Assembly: GCA_032622095.1 (NCBI GenBank) | Contig: CP136066.1 | Location: 185,294,716-185,358,715 of the forward strand | Source: Siphonodentalium dalli | Lineage: Eukaryota > Mollusca > Scaphopoda > Gadilida > Siphonodentaliidae | Direction of reading: 5' to 3' | Length of the DNA stretch: 64,000 nt | Part shown: positions 58,960 to 64,000 of the stretch, piece by piece | Numbering within the stretch: the first letter of the stretch is position 1 | How the letters are laid out: each line of letters starts with the position of its first letter | Made by a program: the position numbers and the translations under genes | The notes under the pieces: model-generated | The model's input: the letters and a program-made list of their open reading frames with translations, nothing else | Told to the model about the DNA's origin: nothing | Database searches by the model: none

Positions 58960-59345
58960 TAGGGAATAAGTTCCAAATGTCATGTTCGCCATTAACGAAC
59001 GCTGGACCGAATATTAGTCCTGTAATCTACGTGCCGAAAACCAATATAAAAACCATTACTGACCATTGCAACAAATCATGGTGACATCATTGATATTGAA
59101 ATACTTGTAAGAAATACACATATTGGAGATTTCTTTGAGCCCATTTCAATTATGTTTATAACTATTTCAATATTAGAATAAGGCAAATGTATCCTCATTA
59201 GAAACGATTAAGATCTGAAACTTTCATCAAATCCAAGTATTTTACAAAAACAGTTTTGAACTCGCGCAGCTAGGTATGAGAATTTGAAGTGCGCGAATTT
59301 AAAACTGTGCGAAAATTATTTCTGCGCGAATTAGATACGAGCATG
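58960..59345. repeat. Dispersed repeat, copy related to 61150-61600
   Basis: ACCAATATAAAAACCATTAC, GTAAGAAATACACATATT and CAGTTTTGAACTCGCGCAG recur in the same order at 61180-61590. The right end (CTGCGCGAATTAGATACGAG) is the same type as the right arm of the element at 48673-49098. Confidence 0.55.
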
Positions 59346-59504
59346 GGAATCAGGGAGCTAAATGTGTTCCGGAGTCTGGGAGCGAGTACACCGTGGAATG
59401 CTAAAGGTGAAGGTAACTGAAGAATGACCTTTCTGCTAATACATATGAAACGTTATTAAAGAAGACATCGTGTTTATTATATTTGTACATCATATCTATA
59501 TAAT

Positions 59505-60277
59505 TATACCCCCCCCCCCCGCAACGAAGTTAGGGGGGTATACTAGAGTCAGCTTGTCCGTCCGTCGTCCGTCCGTGGACACAAATTTGTCCGGAGTTTT
59601 TCTCAGTCGTTTTTTGATCAATTTCCGTCAAACTTGGCACAGACATCAACCACCATGAGAACCTGTGCACTTGCGATTATGACGTCTGTCTGACTTTTTT
59701 TTGGTGGAGTTATCCCCCCTTTTTCGACTTAGAAATTTTTTGCATCATGTATAATTTTATCCGAGCTTTTATTCCTATATTTTTCGGTCAATTTTTTAAA
59801 AACGTGGCACTGATATTTAGTACCATGGGAACTTGTGCACCTGCGATTATGACATCTGTCCGACATTTTTTGGTGGAGTTATCCCACTTTTTCGACTTAG
59901 AATTATTTTTGCAACATGCATAATTTTGTCCGAGCTTTTATTCCTCCATTTTTCAGTCAATGATTTTTAATCTTGGCACTGATATTTAGTACCATGGGAA
60001 CCTGTGCACCTGCGATTATGACGTCTGTCCGACATTTTTTGTGTGGAGTTATTCCCCTTTTTCGACTTAGAATTTTTTTCGCAACGTACATAATTTTGTC
60101 CAAGCTTTTATTCCTACATTTTTCGGTCAATAGGTATAAGATTAGGGTTATGGTTGTACACCTGCAATGGGAACTGTTATTTTATTATTTTAACTAAATG
60201 TTTACTGACATGTGAAACATCTTAGTAAAATAAACAGGGGGGTATCCGTAGTCCCATTGGGACAGTCACACCTCTAG
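59505..60277. mobile_element. Non-autonomous repeat with CCCCGCAACGAAG end and 168-170-bp units
   Basis: Begins TATACCCCCC, CGCAACGAAG and a G-run hairpin, then GTCCGTCC words, and ends near GGGGGGTATCCGTAGTCCC. Three units carry TTCGACTTAGAA (59723, 59891, 60061) and ACCATGGGAACNTGTGCACC. No coding content. The overall plan (C/G-run ends, GTCCGTCC microsatellite, internal tandem units) resembles the element at 4050-5269. Confidence 0.6.
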
Positions 60278-61149
60278 TTTAAACTGGTGAATTAATGGGG
60301 GAATGGATTTTTGTCAGTGGGCAATTGATTTGAATAGCTGCTGTAGTTATTGGTTTTTCCAGACCAAATTTGGCTATGGGATAGCCCTGTCGTACAATTG
60401 GGGATTTATGTTAACAAAAATAAACAATATGACCTATGATTTTTCTTGCATTTTCGTGATCAATCTGTGTCAATCTAGCTGGGTAAACACCACTGGAATA
60501 GCCTGTAGGCTTAACTTCAGAGAATTCAGTCGAAACGTTAACACTGTTGCCTATGGGAAACCATTTAATTCAGTGATTCATATAAGTAGGGAGGGGAAAG
60601 TAATTGGTCTGATAGATTATGTTTGATGTATGGCGTCCTTTCGTGGTACGTTGTACGTGACTACCTTGGTATATATTATTATTTTCCCACTCATTTCTTG
60701 CTCTTTTGAACTAGTTTTTCTTTTGTCGTGTTAACTGGGAATCTAGCAATGGAATGTGTCATCGTTTGGTCTTAGTTTAATCCGATCTTTCAAAAAATTA
60801 TTTTTAAAAATGCTGTATAAACATTTTACCAAAACAAAAGATGGCTTTGTTTTGGCCCTTTTTTGGACTCTGTTCACATGAGATATAGGCAATGAACAGA
60901 ACTTGTTATTATTATGAAAATTCCATCTCAAATGTACTGAAACAAATCACTTTGATCCAATAATATTTGCTTCCAAAAATGGAGGTCTAAATGTAGAAAA
61001 TGGTTGATTTTGCCATAGTCAGATAGTCCAACAAATTAGACTGAGTATAAACTGATTAATCACAGGGAAAACAAGACCGAATGTTATGTTGATATTAAAG
61101 TAATGTGTTACACACATTACGAAAGGTTGGACACTGAATAGATAATTAC
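60278..61149. other. Spacer, no supported gene
   Basis: A 107-codon + strand frame (60303-60626) has no recognised domain. AT-rich otherwise. Confidence 0.35.
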
Positions 61150-61600
61150 GCCTATACGTGTAGGCCTATACTGACATTCGGTCAACCAATATAAAAAATT
61201 CAAAACCATTACTCAATGCCAAGCCACGTACAGATCATGGTAACGTCGACGATGTTGAAATGCCTGTAAGAAATACACATATTCTAGCTTGCATTTCAAT
61301 AACATAATACATATAATTATTTGGAGCATATACATGTACACACATTCATCGTCGCAACAAAATAGCAATTCAGTTATGGTTTTATACATGATGTACATGT
61401 AAATCTGCTATGATTGTGTTTAATATAGACATGTATCTTTATAAACGAATAGGAACTGAAACTATCATTAAATCCATGACTTTTACATAAAATATTTCTG
61501 TCAGTTTTGAACTCAAGCAGATATGTGCGCGAATTTAAAGTGCTTGAATTCAAAACTGATCGAAAAATAGTACTGCGCCAATTTAAATATGAGTAAGACA
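61150..61600. repeat. Dispersed repeat, second copy of 58960-59345
   Basis: Same-orientation match to 58960-59345, about 2.2 kb away, somewhat longer because of an insertion near 61300-61440. The intervening sequence carries the 59505-60277 element. Confidence 0.55.
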
Positions 61601-62094
61601 TTCACTTTTCGAATGTGAACCATCATTTCATACATATAAACGTTTGTAATATATGTGCAAAGGAGGTTGATCGAAAAGAAGTTAGCAGAGAGCGATTTTT
61701 GGTGTCATTCGTGAGAGAACCTTCAGAATAAAATATCTAAATCTGCTAAATTCCACTTTGGGGATAAATCAAGATCCAAGATGCCATCATACATGTACAT
61801 GTATATGGCCGCAAAGAAGAATGGAAGACTGGAAGTTATAAATAGGGTACCGGTATTTAGTCAGAAATTCCTATTCGACAAAAGCATTTCCACAACATTG
61901 TGTTGTGGCTGTGAGCTGGGGATTATTTCGGAAAGATGTTTCTGTAACTGGGTAAAATGATAATTTTAACAGTAAAGCGATTATTAAAGGGGGCTACTCA
62001 ACCCAAATGAATGTAAGTGTGAGTCTGTGGTTGAAACTTAACTAGTGGTATCATATACCTTTATGACTTATCTTCGTATATTTCAGTTATCATG
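61601..62094. other. Spacer
   Basis: No gene or repeat recognised apart from a short ACATGTACATGTA palindromic word near 61790. Confidence 0.35.
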
Positions 62095-62100
62095 GTACCA

Positions 62101-62303
62101 TGTGATTTACCTGTGATTTCCCTGTGATTTACCTGCGATTTATCTGTGATTTACATGTGATTTACCTGGATTTACATGTGATTTACATGCGATTTAACTG
62201 TGATTTACATGTGATTTACCTGTGATTTACATGTGATTTACCTGTGATTTACTTGTGATTTATCTGGATATACCTGTGGCTTACATGTGATTTACCTGTG
62301 ATA
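62101..62303. repeat. 12-bp minisatellite, TGTGATTTACCT-type
   Basis: About 17 tandem units of TGTGATTTACCT or TGTGATTTACAT with substitutions; one unit has lost a few bases near 62167. Confidence 0.9.
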
Positions 62304-62370
62304 TTCAGGGCTATTTCACCCCTTTCTATACTAAATACTATTTGTCAGTATTTGATGAGTAGTTCCTTTA

Positions 62371-62430
62371 GGAAATGTCCAGATAATAAGTTGAACAGAA
62401 GTTTGTTGAACTTATTATATGAACATTTCC
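62371..62430. repeat. 60-bp hairpin next to a duplication breakpoint
   Basis: GGAAATGTCCAGATAATAAG on the left is inverted, with a few mismatches, at the right (to 62430). It lies 35 bp before the start of the duplicated zinc-finger fragment. Confidence 0.65.
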
Positions 62431-62464
62431 AACCATTGAATATCAAACATTATTCTGCTCTTGT

Positions 62465-63185
62465 AAATTGGTGCGTAGTCTTCTCCAACATCGAAAGAAA
62501 CACTTTAATAGTCATCATTGCCAATTCTGTGGTCGAAATTTTAAGGAACTCAGTACATTCAACAAACACTTACGATTACACAGTACACTTGAAAGACCAT
62601 ATGTGTGCGACAAGTGCCCAAAATCATACAAAACTAGCGCTGCTCTAAACAATCACAAATATGTGCATATCTTTAGTAGACCACACGCGTGCGAAATATG
62701 TGGGGAAAAAGTCAAGACAAAGAATAGTCTTGCTGGCCATTTGAAAGTACATAGCGACAATCGGCCATATGTTTGTGAGGTATGTGGAAAATCGTCTAAG
62801 ACTTCAAGTACATTAGCGATCCACAAAAGAACTCACAACAAAGATAGTCGTGTTATTTGTGATATTTGTCGGAACAGTTTTATTTGCAAATCAAATTTAA
62901 AAGAACACAGAAGAAGACACTTCGATGAACGTCCATTTGCTTGTGAATTATGTGGGAATACATACAAATCTCCAACTAGTTTTAGGCTGCATAAACTATA
63001 CCATAGTGAAGACCGTCCATATGCGTGCGATGTTTGTCAAGTCGTTTAAAACACGTTCAAACCTGCGATGGCATAAGACTATCCATACTGATGTCCGCCC
63101 ATTTAAATGCGAGACATGTGGATTATCGTTCCGTAGAAAACCTAATTTGAGAAAACACAATAAGATTGTTCACCGTGCTTTGTAA
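62465..63185 (+). pseudogene. Truncated C2H2 zinc-finger copy (3' half)
   Basis: Begins abruptly in the finger that corresponds to 39244 of the pseudogene and lacks everything upstream. It stays aligned base for base with 39244-39964. About seven fingers are open (62468-63049), ending at the same 2-bp deletion and TAA as in the 38-kb copy; the remaining fingers follow in another frame (to 63185). It lacks the TGA found at 39478-39480, having TGT there. With no promoter or start of its own, it is treated as a pseudogene fragment. Confidence 0.8.
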
Positions 63186-63770
63186 CAATAGTGGGATAAC
63201 ACTATATGTTCATTTGAACAAGCATATGAAAACTTACATAACGGTGTGAGAGGTCATTTACAAGAGTAGGGAATATCGGAGGTTCATACTAGGAGACCGT
63301 AGATATGAATGTGACAATTGCAATAAAGCCTTCCTAGTTAGCAGCCATCCCACTAACCATCTGGGAACTCACGTTAAATCGAAGTTGAAGGCGGTTTTCC
63401 TGAATGAGCACATTATTATAAAAGACTATCTTTGCATTCATATGGCGGAATACGAAATGCACTGAGAAAAATAGGTTGGTCAATATGACTAACTTGGGGT
63501 TGTCAACAGCTTGTCCTGGAGATGACTACCCTAAGTTACCATAGAGGGTATGGCACATTAGCATGTTATAATCGAATACCACCCAATCCCCAAAAATATT
63601 GCACTGTCTAAATAACTAAATTTACCCTAAGTTAGTCAAAATGACTACCTGGAACAATTAGCATCATGACTAGGTTAGTGGTAGTCAACATGACCAGCAT
63701 ATGCTTAGTCAACATGACTAGCATTGAGTCATATTGAATAATATTGCATTAGTCAATTATCCATAATCAA
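63186..63770. other. Duplicated 3' flank
   Basis: Continues the duplication of 39965-40549, including the fossil finger at about 63300-63390. No intact gene. Confidence 0.6.
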
Positions 63771-64000
63771 ATCACGATCGCACAAGTTCACAAACCTAAT
63801 GATAATATCAGGGGTCCCCGGTTTGCCTGTTGGCAATCGATGACATGCCGCGAACAACATTTTCCCAATTTCCTCGTCCTGAATTTTTAGGCTGTCCTTG
63901 AATGACTTGATAGTTGTTCTATAAGTGTCTCTGTTGGTGCTTCTTTGTTATTCCCTTTTATGCCTTTCACCACCAAATTCCATTTTCGCCCCCACAAGTC
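63771..64000 (-). pseudogene. LINE ORF1 fragment, duplicated copy, cut by window end
   Basis: Same minus-strand fragment as 40550-40779 (HRLPTGKPGTPDIIIRF, then LCDRD). It runs off the right end of the window, so the duplication extends further. Confidence 0.65.

Noticed and set aside
60303-60626. 107-codon plus-strand frame
   Set aside because: No recognised family, no splice context and no repeat relatives; possibly chance.
1-64000. tRNA, rRNA or snRNA genes
   Set aside because: No cloverleaf with a GGTTCGAATCC-type T arm and no 5S, U-snRNA or rRNA core words were noticed by eye; a covariance-model search would be needed to be sure.

Overview
This looks like animal nuclear DNA, most likely from a lophotrochozoan and probably a mollusc such as a bivalve. 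The reasons are a eukaryotic mitochondrial-type ornithine carbamoyltransferase (OTC), polydactyl C2H2 zinc-finger genes, non-LTR retrotransposon debris, very AT-rich spacers, frequent ACATGTACATGTA-type words and many short terminal-inverted-repeat (TIR) elements. The species is an inference; no rRNA, tRNA or mitochondrial marker was seen.

Only three intact protein-coding genes can be supported, all on the + strand and all single-exon over their coding part: OTC (5819-6898), an 11-finger C2H2 protein (16960-18051) and a 13-finger C2H2 protein (49285-50931). The last has two decayed relatives in the window: a nearly full-length pseudogene (38312-39964) and a 3'-half copy (62465-63185). These two relatives lie in a recent, almost gap-free duplication (39244-40779 = 62465-64000, the window end) that also carries a minus-strand LINE ORF1 fragment.

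Layout. 1-5.3 kb: hAT-like non-autonomous element, hairpins and a TIR element holding a 190-bp tandem array. 5.8-6.9 kb: OTC. 7.8-14 kb: LINE ORF2 and ORF1 fragments cut by TIR elements, including two piggyBac-like MITEs with TTAA target duplications. 15.2-16.7 kb: two more inverted-repeat elements. 16.96-18.05 kb: zinc-finger gene. 19.26-34.73 kb: a 15-kb nest of foldback elements. Their ends are arrays of short CAAAAG-containing units and their arms contain decayed C2H2 finger coding sequence. One of them has a 3.5-kb, 53-bp minisatellite at its centre, and two others lie in opposite orientation between direct copies of one flank. 35-48 kb: assorted TIR elements, two with 9-bp target duplications. 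38-41 and 48.6-51.2 kb: the paralogous zinc-finger blocks. 51.6-58.9 kb: tandem repeats, a 4.1-kb TIR element rich in AAGATGGCGGCC, and an element packed with copies of the palindrome ATCTCGTTTAAACGAGAT. 59-62.4 kb: dispersed repeats and a 12-bp minisatellite.

The genes form no pathway together. OTC is a metabolic gene in a zinc-finger and transposon neighbourhood. The strongest candidate for something undescribed is the foldback family with zinc-finger arms at 19.3-34.7 kb, for which no transposase was found. The fossil fingers downstream of the shared stop codon in the zinc-finger family come next.
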